Source of the DNA: Ceratothoa steindachneri
Lineage: Eukaryota; Arthropoda; Malacostraca; Isopoda; Cymothoidae
DNA: 64,000 nt
Reading direction: 5' to 3'
Assembly (NCBI GenBank): GCA_963969495.1
Contig: OZ018322.1
Location: 156,270,848 to 156,334,847 of the forward strand
The notes beneath the pieces are model-generated. The model was not told the origin of the DNA. It made no database searches and saw only the letters and a list, made by a program, of their open reading frames with translations. Made by a program: the position numbers and the translations under genes. Shown piece after piece: positions 31,370 through 46,123 of this stretch; within the stretch, counting starts at the first letter, position 1, and each line of letters begins with the position of its first letter.

Positions 31370-32450
31370 AACTACGTTGTCGTGACCAAGCGCGAAGGTG
31401 ATGTCGCTGATATACTCCAAAACAACTTTCCGATGGCATTGCTGTCTGTCCGTTCTTACACTTAATGGCGACGAAAATGCAGATACTAATGCCTTGTGGT
31501 CCATGCACAAGGTAACATGGCAAACTACACTCATGTGCTTGAAGTGAATAACAGCAAGATACGCATCTAGGAACTCTCTGTCGTAGGTGGAATATGCTGG
31601 CTATGTCCGACTCAGCTTGCTCGAAAAGAATGCCACCGGTCGTGGCGATCCGTTTACCATTTGGTGCAAGGCTCCACTTACCACGTATTGGGAGCAGTCC
31701 GTCACCACCTGCTATGAAAAATCATTGGGCAGTGGGTGACAGAGTTTATCCGAGTTGATTAAAGCCGATTTAGTAATCTCAAATGCTCCTCGTGTCTCAT
31801 CGTTCCATACGAGCTTACGAGCCTTAGGTTCCAGGCATGCAATCTCGGTCAACGGGGCTGCAATTGTGGCAATATTAGAAATCATCTTTTGGTAGTATCC
31901 CAACATGCTAATATATCTCAGTAGTTCCTTGTAGTTTTCGGCAGAGGCATGTCCCAAATTTCTTTTATTTTCTTGGCTGGTGAGCAATAATCTTCCCTCA
32001 AAATGTGGTGCGCTAAAAAATCAATCTACTCCTTTGCCAACTCGCATTTCTCCAGAGATATCCTCTGACCGTCATCGACTAGGATTTTGAAGACTTGGTC
32101 CAAATGCCTCAAGTGGTCGTCGATAGTGTCCGAAATATCAGGATCTCGTTTATGTATACATAAACGAACCCTAATCCTCGAAACTGGTTATCCATGTGTC
32201 GTTTTGAGGTGTAACTTGCATACGAGAGGCAGAATGGAAGCTTCACGTACTCCCATAAGCCAAACGGTGTTATCACCGCAGTCTTCTCTATGTCCGCCGG
32301 GTTCTTAGGAATTTGAGAGTCAGCACGAATCAGATCCAACCTTGAAAAAATCCTTTTGCCATTGAAGTGGTTTGCAATACATTGAATTCGTGGCAATAGA
32401 TATCTGTTGGGCTTTGTGATTGAATTGAGGGCTCGGAAATCGCCGACCAC
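31370..32450 (-). pseudogene. Gypsy D reverse transcriptase and RNase H
   Basis: RT: MVGDFRALNSITKPNRYLL, FSRLDLIRADSQI (motif A Asp kept), KTAVITPFGLWEYVKLPF (motif B), and FVYVYINEILIF, where YINE replaces YIDD. Thumb at 31987-31712: YKELLRYISMLGYYQ, IATIAAPLTEIACLE, LVWNDETRGAFE. RNase H at 31715-31370: VTDCSQYVVSGALHQ, AYSTYDREFLDAYLAV and CMDHKALVSAF keep the D, E, D positions, with a stop between them. Not functional. Confidence 0.85.
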
Positions 32451-32465
32451 CCTGTACTCATGTAA

Positions 32466-32511
32466 CTCAGACGAACCGCTTGCTTTGTATGTATTTGATA
32501 GATCTACAATT

Positions 32512-32565
<54 letters not shown>

Positions 32566-32760
32566 TCTTTTTCTAATTCTCTTTGGTTCTTTATTGATTT
32601 ATTCTCCTTAATTTACACAAATATCCATTTTTAGGATTTGTTAGATTCTCCTGTCATCTATTTTTGGAGTTCCTCGCTAGGCCTATTAAATCCTGCAATT
32701 TGGGTGCCACAGGCCTACCTATTTTACAACATAAGCTCAACATAGGTTCTGCTAGGAAGA
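32466..32760 (+). repeat. Direct repeat, right copy, flanking Gypsy D
   Basis: ACTCAGACGAACCGCTTGC at the left, a longer (TA)n at about 32514-32562, and GCCACAGGCCTACC near the right end. Homologous to 29327-29610 in the same orientation. Confidence 0.7.
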
Positions 32761-35190
32761 GGTAGAAACGAAAGACATAAGTGTAAGGTCTACTTACTCC
32801 CGCGGGGCTAAGCACAGTGTGTTCAACAATCGGGAGCAATAAATCTACGTGCGCTCACGTTTGTGTGCGCTCTGTTTAGGTTTAGCATAATGCATCAAAT
32901 TTGGCCTATTTTAGCCAAACCCAGCTCCGTTTCCTCTATCTCTTCCCTGTCGTAATGCTCAGCCTTCTTGAACAATTTTTATTACTGTAAACTGTTTTAT
33001 CTTTGTTTATTTTTTCTCCCCACATTAATTCCTTTTCTTACTTTTCACTCCTTAATGGTTTAACTATCGCACTGTTATAACTAGTTCCTAACAACTTGGA
33101 AGTTTTAAAGCCATTCACCCATCTTATATATCAAGTAGGAAACTTATCTACTCAGGAAATCATCAAATGCAGGTCACTTGGCTTACTAACACGTTTTTGT
33201 AGAAGTCGCGCAGTGTTTGCTCACGCAACTACACTACCTAAACTGTTTCCAGAGGGCCCCAACTCCCCAATTACCTTCTTTACTTACTACATCCGTCAAA
33301 TTTTTCATTTTTCTTAACTAGCTTTATAGACGTCGTATTCATGACTATAAATAAATCTAATTTCATTTGCGCCTTTAAATTTTAAAATAAATTTTATCTC
33401 CTCTGCTAAGTACACATGGGATTTTGGATAACCACAACGTTATTTCTGTTGAAGCGTTAATTTACTACTCATGCTGAGTATTTTTCCCAAACTAAAGCTT
33501 GGGTATTTTACCCCCGATCTGTCATCACTTAAAATGCGCATTATTTCTCATTAGTGACTTATGCTTTTACGTGGAATCCGAGCCATGGCGATCTTTACCG
33601 TTTGACACCTGTCCTGAAGACAACTAACCAGGTTGTATCGCTAATTCTATTTTTTCCTTTATGCCCACATGCTCGGCTAAACATAAATATATATACTCAA
33701 TTTATCTCATAGAAAATTACACTACATCATAAAAAGCTCAGGATTAATACCACACCTACCGGATATATCCAAAGATGAGTAACATCTGGCATTACAACTA
33801 TACTCATCTTATGGTGAATCAGGCCTGGCTACTACATGACTTAAAAACCACAAACACCTATTACAATACGCAAATTACACATAATTTAAAATGCAATAAC
33901 GACATAAAAACACCAAACATAATAGAGCACCTTCCAAACTTCAAACTCTTCTCGACAAATACAACGTTTCCTTCGTATAATTCTTGTGGATCCCACTCAC
34001 CCTGTTGGAGGATTTCCTAAGGGACACGTGCTAGTCATTATATGATCACTAGAAAAAAATGGTTAAAATTAAGTATATATAAATAAAAAGATTTAGGCAA
34101 TATTTATTTTATTTTTATAAACACTAGTGGAATATATTATCTACAAAAACTAACACTAGGAAAGTATATACCATGAAAAGATTTTAAAAGTAGTATGAAT
34201 ACAAATTGCAAAAAAACCCATTAAATTACATTAAATAGACATATTTGTTTTCAATTAAATTTTCAAAACTTAAAATCCCCATAGAATAGTGTAAATTATA
34301 AAATTAGAAAATGATAACTATGAGCTAACTACTGGTAGAACAGAAAAATAATGCATTTAAGGATAAAGCATATCCACTCGGAATTTCTGAGAATTCGGGG
34401 ATTTATTATCCCAATGAATTAAATTTCCCTTAGCTCATGATTTCTCGTCTCCCTCTTTTACAGATCTCTGTTCAATCTGTTTCTGACCATTTCCTTCTGA
34501 TTATGACGGCGTTGAGAAATGTCTGCCTCAATTTCACGAGCTATCCTTAACCTTATTACACTTTATTCCTTTGTGTATTCTAAACATGCATTACTTTTTA
34601 CTCTGTGTTTCGTGAATCACTTTGGTATAGAAGAGCATCATAAGGTCTATTAACAATCTCCCCCCTATGAAGAATATAAATGTTATTTCAATAAAATATT
34701 CGAACTGTATCAATAGTAGTTGAATTACTTTGTCATTTTGGGGGCTATATTAATAACCTTTAATTGATATTATTCCCTCATAGCAACTTTTTGTACATTT
34801 CTCTCATAAATACCATCTTGAATTGTATAATCTTTTTATGGCTTAAACTCTATGTAATCTTGGAAATATTCCCAACTTAAATAAACATATTTCTCATAAA
34901 CTTCTGTAAAAATGCGATATGCAATCTTAAAAGCAAATCTAGTGAGACTTATTAACAAACAGATTCTATCTCCAGCAACTGATTTTAAAATAAATCCCTC
35001 CATATTTAACAATCAATTTAAAAATTTCTGAAATAGAACATTAGGGTAAAACATTTAAGAGCAATTCACTTGCAAGAAAGTTTATGAATAAATTATAGAT
35101 AACAGCTGTTATATATAAAAAGCGTCTTTGATTTTAGGCGCGTGCGACTCAACATCTTACTATGTCGGTTGGTGGTCTTTTTTTTCTTTT
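32761..35190. other. AT-rich non-coding DNA
   Basis: Frames of 73-81 codons (33096-33317, 33775-34020) have no recognisable domain. Nothing else seen. Confidence 0.45.
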
Positions 35191-35201
35191 TTTGGGGGGT
35201 A

Positions 35202-35415
35202 ATAACATTGTAACTATTAAGCCGATTCTAACAAAATTTAAAACCATCGCGCTATTTTACATTTTCTTTTGAATGATATACTTGCCAAGGTGCTCCAAAG
35301 ATTAACCTAGTAATTATTTTGTTTTGCCAATAAAATCATAACTATTTGGCCGATTCTAACGAAATTTGAAACCCTTATGATGTTTTACATTCTCTTTCGA
35401 ATGATATAATTTCGA
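35202..35415 (+). repeat. Two imperfect tandem copies of an ~86-bp sequence
   Basis: Copy 1 (35202-35287) and copy 2 (35330-35415) share ATAAC/ATAACT, GCCGATTCTAAC, AAATTTNAAAC, TTTTACATT and GAATGATATA in the same order, about 80 percent identical, with a 42-bp spacer. This may be the remains of a satellite. Confidence 0.75.
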
Positions 35416-36460
35416 ATGTCCCCTTAAGGTTAGTCCTGTACATATTAAAAGTTTTTAAGGTTGTAAGGTCATAAATCAGAATAAGTGAGATCACGCGACT
35501 TTGATCAGCAGATCTTGTTTTCTTCTTATTTAATTCAGCCAAGTTGGTGAATATATATGGAGGGAGTTTTTTATACTCTACGCGTTATCTGATGTCATAA
35601 ATGCTTGATAGCATCTCTTCTTGCTCTTTACATTCAGCGTTAATCAACTATTTACTGTTCACTTAATACTTTCTATCTAAAGATGGGTCAAAATAGGTTT
35701 TTTTTGCTTATAGCTTACTTTAGTCTTCGTCATATTGAGCCAAATTATGATTTTTTTCAAATCGAACTAAAAAATACATATGATAGAGAGTTGTTTCATG
35801 TTCTAAGTTGTATGGATTAAGCTGTACTGAATAACTTTCAAACAAACATTCAGAGGTCTAGTTATACTAGCACATGAAGTACCGTCCAAAAATATAAAAA
35901 CAGTTGTATTTCTATCTTAATAACTTCCATATTTTTGGCGAGAGAAAATTCACAGTTTTCAAAATTGGCCAGGAAAACCTACCTGTATACACTATGTATT
36001 GGTTAAACGTATGCAAATTTAGATGGAGGAAAGGAAAAATCTAGGCAGATAAGTAATTTGCTACTAAATTTGAAGGGTTTAAAAATAAACCAAACGCTTA
36101 TGTTTCTTGTAGACTGAGTTTGTATTGTTTGCATAGCAAATATCTTGAGTTAAACCTCGTGTTCTTTATGTCATTCTTCTCTCTGTGCACAGGTAACACT
36201 ATAACTTAACTTTCATTAAACAGACAAACAAACATTCTCTTGTCATCTTTCATGAAGTTTACATGCTTAAGTAAGCAGTAACACTTCTCTCTATCCGCGA
36301 GCTGATCGCATATTTGCGCTACCATGACTTTGTTTCAATTGGAATAATTTCAAAGTGTCAAGTGCTCCAAATTTGTACTCTATAATATTCTGTCAACCAT
36401 TAAAAGAACTGTTTGGCAATAGGAAAGAATTTTAAATCAACATGTAGGACAAGCTAGACA
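35416..36460. other. AT-rich non-coding DNA
   Basis: Nothing recognisable. Confidence 0.45.
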
Positions 36461-36469
36461 TCACAAATG

Positions 36470-37290
36470 GAACAAGGAACCATGACCCAAATTGTATTGA
36501 AGAACCGTTTCAGACGGTTGTAGCAGTTTTTCGAGAGATTAGTGAGATTTTAACAATCAGTATCTATATACAGTCTATGTCATGACGGATGAAAAAAGAA
36601 AATCTTCAAGCTCGCACACCCGTGGTCAGGCCATTGATAAGTCTGAAGATAAAGAAAGCTAGACATGCATTCGACACTGAGCAAGTTTATGAACGGATGA
36701 CCACTTGAGAAAAGTCAACTTCAGTAAAGAAAATCTAAATTACAATTTGTTCAGAACTGTTGTCAGAGGTTCGTTGGTCACAGCGTGGGGAGAAAGATTG
36801 TATATCAATTGCACCAATAAGAGTGCAAATTTTGGTGGAGGAAAAATCGTGGTCTGTGGCGTGATTGCAGTAGAAAGCACTGAGCCACTTGTACTGTTAC
36901 GGGACACAGTGAATACAGAAATATACAAGGAGTTGTTGCAACGGCAGACTTTGCCCTATCCTCCAGCCTCAGAAACCCATACTTTAATTTTTATGCCACA
37001 TCGCCATGTCAATTATGACCTTTCTGGAGAAAATCACTTTTATGAACTGTCCTGCACAGACTCTTGAGCTGAATCCCATTAAAAATGTTAGAAAGACACT
37101 CGGAGAGAGATCTATAACAAGGATTTCGAAAACAGTTCAAGAAATCATGAAAATTCTTCAAGATAAGTACTATAATATTACTTGGCAAGAAGAGTGTCAA
37201 GAGTTGGTTCGTTCCTGTGACAGTAGATGTCAAAGTTCAGCAAAAATAGAGGCAACCAAACTGAATTCCCATTACTTATAACTCGTACAA
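36470..37290 (+). pseudogene. Tc1-like transposase relic
   Basis: ARTPVVRPLISLKIKKARHA (about 36612-36670) fits the end of the Tc1 DNA-binding region. The frame 36705-37067 has NFGGGKIVVCGVIAVEST then EPLVLLRDTVNTEIYKELL (the GGGSVMVWGCF block onward). After a frame change, 37024-37281 has CPAQTLELNPIKNVRKTLG (WPAQSPDLNPIENLW block) and a C-terminus ending ATKLNSHYL. The FQQDNAPCH block is badly eroded. No terminal repeats were found. It is better preserved than the relic at 2190. Confidence 0.8.
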
Positions 37291-39355
37291 ATGCATCCAA
37301 TGATAAACTAATTGTTATATTACAATAAAAAATTGTTTGTGCTTTCGTTCGGCTCACTTTTTACGCTTAAAGGTGTTCGTTTAATTTCAATGAAAATTGC
37401 ACAGATATTGGTTGAAAATTACCTCTGATAGTGTCCAAGTTTCATTTTATAAGACAGAAGATAAAATGGTATGAAGAAAGTAATATGTATTTGAAGAAAG
37501 AATCCTTTATAATATGAGACGGTTAACTTATAATTTTAAGTTTACACGTGAAATTCGCAATATACTCCTATGTATTAACAAACAATCTTCCATGTATGTA
37601 ACCTACTAATGATATTTTTACTCATTTATCAAGAAAGCGATGCGAGTTAAGGTCAAAAAACTCTTAAGGACGAATGTTGTTCCATGGAAAAAGTAAGGTA
37701 ATAATACTGCTTGCCATCTTGAATCCTTTTATTCGGTCAAAATGGATAATTTCCCGCATAAATATCGATGAGGATGTCGAATCCGACGAGCCCACGAAGA
37801 CAATAAGTCACCATAAAAAACACACTCTTAAATAAACCTGAATCTATCTGGCCAGAGAGTCTAAAGGTGTTTGGGGGAGATGGGACTTATAACACACTCA
37901 ATTAATAAGAAACCACTCACAAGTATCAGAATAAAGGGACATGTTGGCTCTTTCCATTGTTCAATCCCTCGAGGTGATGAAAACTGAGTGTTTTATTGCA
38001 ACGAAAGTAAATTGAATTACTTCGGTTCTGATAGAAAGCAGCGAGGTGTCGTACAGATAAAATATTAAAGCCCACCTACACGAAAAATTGTAAAATTTAG
38101 ATGTGACAGAGTTATGCCTTGGCGCATGTTTCAATCGCTGCAGTCTATCTGCTCGTCCATTTACGCGATAAAGTTAACGCTGCCAAATAAGATTTACTTC
38201 TTCAGGAGTTGAGCCTATTTTCATGTATATGTATTTCCGTGCCACACAGCAAAGACGACAGAAAAGATTTTAGAAGCTATAAATCGACGTGATGGACTAG
38301 CTTGCTCAAAACAGGATATAAAAAATATGGAAGATACTGGATGAGAAGGTGGTGGCTTGGTAACTGGTAAATGATGAAGCACTCTGGCAAAGAATGGAAG
38401 AAGAATCGAATAAAATCACACCTGAACAATGTAACAAATTATTGAAGTCCTTCAGACATGATCCTGCATAACTCTTTTAAGGATGTTTTTCAATTGTCTA
38501 TTATATAATTACGTTGTTTTCTGGTTATGCTGAATTTATAATTCTCATTCTCTAGTTTTGGAATTAATTATTTCGCCAAATAAACAGTGCTTTCCTCAAA
38601 CATTTTTAATCCTATCAGAGGATTCTCCTTCAGAGAATCCTTTGTGCAATTTTTAGGGAATTTAACCGATTATTTTCCAGAAAATTTATCTTTGGGTATT
38701 TTCTTCTAAAACCTCCTTTTAATTCTAGCTCTTTTTTTCTGCTATATAGAGTATTCAAATGTATAGTAAAAGATTTGTTTTCATGTAATAAGACCCTAAT
38801 TACCTAAAAAAAATAGCATTCTGATTATATATTCCAAGTTAAATTCTCTTAAGTAAATCCAGGCCCTAGGAGCTCTCCTCTTACTCCTAATTTTGTGCCA
38901 AGAGGCATTGTATACTTTATGCCAGAGAAAATTTTGAATCGTGGAATGAAGCCTTGTGCTGGGGGAAAAGTTTTCCATTATAAAAAAAATTATTAATATT
39001 AATATGCTGCCTGCCTGTTACTTGAAAAATTACCCTATTAATGTTTAATATCGTCAGTTCCCTCGGTGCTTTCCAATTTATACATTTATTTTATTTAAAT
39101 TTTAGCATCCATTACGAATTAGTTCCTCAATAACTCCTAAATCCATATATATGACCTGGCAGTAGCTTTATTATGAATTAAGAAACATATACGGAGGCTA
39201 CTATTTAGTGTAGTAAATTAAATTTTATGTTTTCCAAATTCTTACCGTACTTTGTGCGCCCCCTGCATAAAAGCAAGCACTTAAATTGTATATAAATTCA
39301 GCGAACGACAGTAAGAAGTTATTAGGCACTTATTAAGTTCTGTAATCAAAGCAAA
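37291..39355. other. AT-rich non-coding DNA, possible transposase scrap
   Basis: At about 38370-38465 a frame reads ALWQRMEEESNKITPEQCNK, vaguely like a Tc1 C-terminus. The match is too short to call. Otherwise empty. Confidence 0.35.
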
Positions 39356-39690
39356 TTTTGGTCCGAATTACACGACGCTTTCTACTTAATGATATGAGCT
39401 TGAGCAAAGGAATGAGCCGTTAGAAACATGCCATGCAATTCGGCGAAATAAGGAAAATGGAAGAGAATGGGAATTTTGATTGCCATCCTAAAACTGGGAT
39501 CACATCTGGTATTTCCTTAATTTAGGAAGGTCTAAATGCAGTAACGCCATCGTAAAAAAATGAACGCGCGCAAAAAAAGCATTAATTTTTTTGTATTTCA
39601 AAATGCGACAACACTAGAGAGTAAGATTTGGAAGTTGCGGAAAGATCCAGATGTTAAGGAATGAAAATGAGTGGAAGATACATAGCCTTC
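39356..39690 (+). pseudogene. Possible Tc1 N-terminal (DNA-binding) scrap
   Basis: Frames read SKGMSR and, after shifts, LGRSKCSNAIVKK. These resemble the helix-turn-helix pattern G.S...IA..LGRSK..V...L of Tc1 transposases. There are stops throughout, and no catalytic blocks follow. Confidence 0.3.
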
Positions 39691-40635
39691 TAGTGTTTAG
39701 CGCCTAAAGTCTCCTTTTTAGCCTACTTGGGCCTATAAACACTCATTCCCACCTCTCCACCACTATAACAAAAAAGCTTATAATATTCGAGCTGAAATGA
39801 TCTGGATTGTGTTGCCTTTAGATTAGCAAATAAATGTAAGTGAAAAATCAAATCTTCAAAAAAATCACTTGATTTTCAGACAATCAATCACTCTTCAAAA
39901 TTTACTTCACTTTAAATAACTGAAAAAAATGGCAGTTTAACTTTCTTCAATTTCGATGCAATTCAATGGAGCGGCAGCTTTTCCCCTCGCCCACTGATAA
40001 GGTGGGTGTCAGATTTTCCGTAATATTTAATGGAAATAATAATTTGATCCCTGAATTCAATCTAATATACTCACCCATATCATGAAATTAGAGTTCCTTT
40101 TAATCCTTGAGTGATGGGAGATGTATGAAAGTACTTATACAAGTATCTTTATATTTCCTAAAGCTTAAAGATGAGCAAAGACATCAGAGCCAATCTCATA
40201 GTAAGTAAGGCGCACGATTTTCGGTCCTCGGTTTCAAATGCCGACGAAAGCGAAAGGTTCTTGCCTCGATTTGAAGGCACAATGGCAACGAGGCCGCACC
40301 GTGCAGGAAGTTAGTAAGGTGAAATCTGCAGAGAAAGCAGTTAAAGACGATCCATGAAATATAAGAGATGCATAAATCTAACCCATTCACAATGTAAATG
40401 AGGTTATAAGGGACTTAGAAAATTAGAATTGCCGCCTCGCATGTGGCACATTTTACCTTGCCTCATATTGCTTGAAATCAAGGAGCAGGCAACGCAAGTA
40501 ACTGATTCATCTAACGACCAACTACATGGGGTTGCAAAAATCCTGTAACACTCCTTACAACGCTCACAACAAACGACACAATCTTAATTTTTATGCAGTT
40601 AAACTCGTTTTTATTAGTTTAACAAATAAATATTT
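39691..40635. other. Non-coding DNA
   Basis: Nothing recognisable. GGGGTTGCAAAAATCCTG at 40527-40545 could be the terminal repeat of the transposon whose coding half follows, but its partner was not found. Confidence 0.35.
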
Positions 40636-40639
40636 GTTT

Positions 40640-41190
40640 ATATTGTAATATTAATTAATTGTCTGTCCTCTATAGCGAGCACGCGCTCAGTGCGAGACCA
40701 GAAGGACGCGCACACGTTGCAGATGAAATTCTTACTTATGTTTGCCCACACCAGGTTGACAGATGACTTCACTCGTCGACATCTATGGCGGACGTTACAG
40801 GCCTTGCTCTCGACATGCGCCCATACGCTCTTGTAGAGGTGATTTTGATTGGGCGACTTCGGCGGCCAAAAGTCATTCGACTAGAAGTTCAAGTTCGAAC
40901 CCAACCAAGTTTGTACGGTCATAGCCGTAGGTACAAGGACATTTTCCAGCTGAAAGATGTAGTCTGCCTTCTTAGTGATCTTTCTCTCCCAGGGCAGGGC
41001 TTTCGTGGCTGAGATATCCCTTTAATCGGCCGTGGTAAGCCTCGAACGTGGTGAACCTCTGACCGGATCGACTGTAAAGGTTTTTTACATCAGAACAAAT
41101 GAGAATTTGATTGCTATGAATCTTCAAGTCGTTAAGAAAGCGACGGCAGCGCTCACTACTTTTTTCTCGCATACGTTAGGTAAGCAGAGG
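40640..41190 (-). pseudogene. Tc1/mariner-type transposase, C-terminal half
   Basis: Minus strand from 41190: PLLT, stop, MREKSSERCRRFLNDLK, ILICSDVKNLYS (first Asp of CSDEK), then KADYIFQLENVLVPTAMTVQ (where FQQDGAPAHTA is expected), NDFWPPKSPNQNHLYKSVWA (FWPP.SPDLNPLDYSVW) and HVESKACNVRHRCRRVKSSV. This is a well-marked Tc1/mariner-superfamily family with a WPP.SPDLNPLDY signature. The N-terminal half is at 46124-46440; LINE3 separates them. Stops and frameshifts are present. Confidence 0.8.
41173..41190. repeat. Target-site duplication of LINE3, left copy
   Basis: ACGTTAGGTAAGCAGAGG, matching 46124-46141 at 16 of 18 bases. On the minus strand both encode the PLLT-x-R junction of the interrupted transposase. 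Confidence 0.8.
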
Positions 41191-41699
41191 TGATGGATGG
41201 CATTTCATTTATTCCCTACTTGAAAGAGAAAGTGATCAACCCCTGAAAGCCTTACCGATTGTTCACGAAGAAGACCAAGAGCATTCAACCAAGGAAAGAC
41301 TTAACTGGCCCTAGACATGACTACAGACGATTACCTCTGCTTCTCTATCCACCTCTAATCGGGCGTGTCGGTTAGGGAAGATGAGCCTCCATAGATACTC
41401 TTACAGGATAGGAGCCATATCTAAATCAGGCGGCTTACTCGGCGCAGGCCGAAGCTTAGCCCGGGACGGGTTAGTACCCGTGTGAGCGACAGATCCTTTT
41501 GAGTGGATCAAAAGCTGATAGGGTTAGACGACAAGTAGGTAGGCAGGGGTTTACTGACACGTCATCGAAATAAGCCAGAGCATTAACTGGATCTGAGCCG
41601 CACTTTATCTCTATATGTTCCACCCCTTTTTTTCTTTTCTCTCCCCTTTTCTCAGCCTAGGAGCTCTCAATGAAGAAAAGAAAGAGGGAGCAGAACTGA

Positions 41700-42943
41700 A
41701 TGGAATCAACGAAAAGGGTCCCTTGCTATACCCTTAAAGGTGCGCAAAAACGAGAGAGAACATCAGTGTTCAAAATAATATATGGAGACCTGGGAATAGT
41801 TCTAATTAGATTACTTGACCATACCTCAAATTACGTCGCGATATGTAAAACAGAAAAGTACGTCGATAAACTTCTCAGTGAAAGAACAAAAACACTCTTA
41901 AAGACTATAGCGCTAGAGGCCAAAGTCCCGTCTCAAATAGAATCTCAAAAAACTATATATTGCAGGCAGATAGACCACTAGTTAGGGGAGCATTCGGCCT
42001 TAGAAATTCAAGATGAAATTAAACAACGCCAAGAATGGGCACGAATAAAAGAAGTGGTGAAATTAAAAAATAGACTTACAAATAACGAATATACCCATGT
42101 CTTTAAGATGATATTCAGAAAGACAGGTATGGCTAGCAAAGCTAAGGAGAACGGCTACTAGCGTTTTACTTTAAAAATAACACCGGAGCAGATAAGGATC
42201 GATGAATTCATAAATGTCTTGACGTGCTTCAGCTGCTTTGCACTAAACCAACACATAAAAAGTGATTGTCCGAAAAAAGAGGAAAAGAAGTGCTCTGAAT
42301 GCAGCTCTAACACAAATACCAGGAGAGATTGAAAGAGCTCCGAGAAAAAATGTGTAAACTGTGAAGGGAGCCATTGTACAATGGCGATGTCTTGCCCAAC
42401 AAAGAAAGAAATCATTAAAAGAAAAAGGAATAAGAAGACGAAAGTAGAGGATAAGGCGAGGAACCAAACATATGCAAAGGTAGCCAAAGCCACAGCTGAG
42501 CAACTTCAATCAGCTAAAAACTTCATAGAGCTGAAACAAGGAAAATCATTAAATATACTAGCGTGTATTCCTCACGCACATGTAATGAATGTCGCAAAAC
42601 CAGGCACACACTCAATTGAACTAAACAAAATGCTAAGCAATAATGACCTGGAGCCCATGTGGTTTCCAGAGAACCCACCTTCGGCTGACATCCTAAACAT
42701 ACAATATAAACCACCTAAATCAGGAACTCAAAAGAGAACTGACGAAACAGAATCCCTAAGTCAGATCAAAAGCATAAACCAGGGACTACTGAAAGAACCA
42801 AGGATCAGACAGATGACAAACCGAACACCAGAAGAAAGAATGGATGTGGAACAACCAACGAATATTGCTATCTAGTCAGAAATCCAACAAAAAGGTGAAA
42901 CGGCGGAAGAAGAAAAAACAGTAAACAAGATTTCCCAATGTTA
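41700..42943 (+). pseudogene. LINE3 ORF1 (zinc-knuckle RNA-binding protein)
   Basis: Starts at ATG 41700, MESTKRVPCYTLKGAQK. A conserved RQEWARIKEVVKLKNRLTN segment lies at about 42030-42080. Three Cys/His clusters follow: CFSCFALNQHIKSDC (about 42230), CSECSSN (about 42295) and CVNCEGSHCTMAMSC (about 42357-42400). The tail is long, charged and Gln/Lys-rich (42381-42875). Stops occur near 41980, 42160 and 42330. The product would coat the LINE RNA. Confidence 0.75.
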
Positions 42944-43259
42944 GACACAAAAAGACAAAAAGAAGAAAAAGGATTGAACTTAAGAACCTACGCTCCAGAA
43001 GATATCCCCATCCCTATAGGAAATACAAAAGAAATCATACTGGGAATAAAAAAAGGAAAGTATAAATATGAATTTGAAGGCCGTTACTCGGACAACGAAA
43101 TATATAGATTCATCATAAGCGGAGGTATTAAGACATCACAGAAATGTGTTACAATATAAAAAAAGGACGAATTCAAAAGTAAGCGTTGTGGAAGAACAAA
43201 ATCTCCCTGCGAAAGGAAGCTTAAGAAGGCGGAAAGAAAGACACTCACTGCAACAATAG

Positions 43260-44340
43260 AAAATAATGAAACAATGAAAATCAAACGAAAAATAAAAATA
43301 ATATGTCATAACGTGGTGGGATTGGATGTTCAAAAGCTATTCACTTGGTAGTTCGTATCTAAAGAGAGACTCAGACATTATCATACTGAACGAAATAAAT
43401 ATCAATCCCGAAACCATTCCCATCAAAATATATAACTATACAATTATATATAAAACCACCACAGATGTAAACCATGACTAGGTAGCTATGGATGTAAATA
43501 AGGGATTAGAATTTACTAGGTTAAAAGAACTCGATGAAGCATACCTATATATTAAAATCAAAACAGAAAGGGACAACATACACATTATGACGGGATACCA
43601 ACCCCCAAGAAGAGGAAATTTACCCATGCACAACTTTATGGAGATATTTGGGCAAAATGACCAAGTTAGCTTCATGGGAGAACTAAATGCACACACAAGA
43701 ACCTCAGGGCACAACAGGAACTTCAATAATGCAGGAAAAAATCTGGATTTACTAATGTAAATAGGAATAATAGAAAGAATAGGTCCGGACTTTCCGAAAT
43801 ATATTGGAAGAACAAGAGCAACAAAACCAGACATTGTACTCGCGTCTCCTAGGTTCCGCTAAAACTATCTAATAGAAAGAGGCCCATCCTCTACTAGCAA
43901 CCATGAAATGGTGGTTGTAAAGACCTCAACCGATCCTATACAAGTGAAGTGCCCTAACAGAAAAATTACCAAAGTGCAAAATTACGCGGATACGCCGAAG
44001 ATCTAGAAAATATTCAACAACCAGATATAAGCGAACCTTCTCTCAAGGAAATTCATGAACCTCTCCATAAATTAATGAAGACACTAATCAAAGCAGATGC
44101 ATTACATATCCCGAGAACAACACTTAGAACCTTACCAAACCAACCCATACTCTATTAAGTACAGAACTAGAAAACAACTATAAAAACTTAAAAGATAGAA
44201 TAGAACAAATTGGGCCATTTGAAGGCGATAGGGAACGTTTCCTTAACATTATAAATAAACTAACTGCGTCAATTTTGGCAGAGCGGGGCGCCATTTTGAA
44301 CCAGCTAGTAGAGACGATAGACGACCAATTAAATTAAGCT
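43260..44340 (+). pseudogene. LINE3 ORF2 endonuclease domain
   Basis: KIKIICHNVVGLDVQK opens an apurinic-type endonuclease (43275-43325). Then come GYQPPRRGNLPMHNFMEI (43593-43645) and FMGELNAHTRTSGHNRNFNN (43672-43730), where the usual GDLNAHH has become GELNAHT. Next are KYIGRTRATKPDIVLASP and SSTSNHEMVVVKT (SDH block with NHE). Stops and frame changes are present. It would nick the target DNA. Confidence 0.75.
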
Positions 44341-45980
<1,640 letters not shown>

Positions 45981-46123
45981 AACGATAATGAAGAACGAAC
46001 AAGAGATGGCTGGTCACGCAGCAAACAACAATATCTCATATTAATTCCCTTTCACCACCTTACCTTAGCACCTACTATCCACTCTACTCTAACTATATGC
46101 CTCTAACTTCTAACTTTTTCAAG

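Larger units (their letters stand above)
30040..32450 (-). mobile_element. Gypsy D: conventional-order gypsy relic, CsRn1-like
   Basis: On the minus strand the order is RT (32450-32109), thumb and RNase H (31990-31370), integrase (31209-30290). This is the usual Ty3/gypsy order, unlike Gypsy A-C. Wording such as HIDIVGPLPP and YKELLRYISMLGYYQKMI fits the CsRn1/Kabuki-type group as I know it. gag and protease are absent: the RT begins at the edge of the right-hand direct repeat. Stops and frameshifts throughout. Confidence 0.85.
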
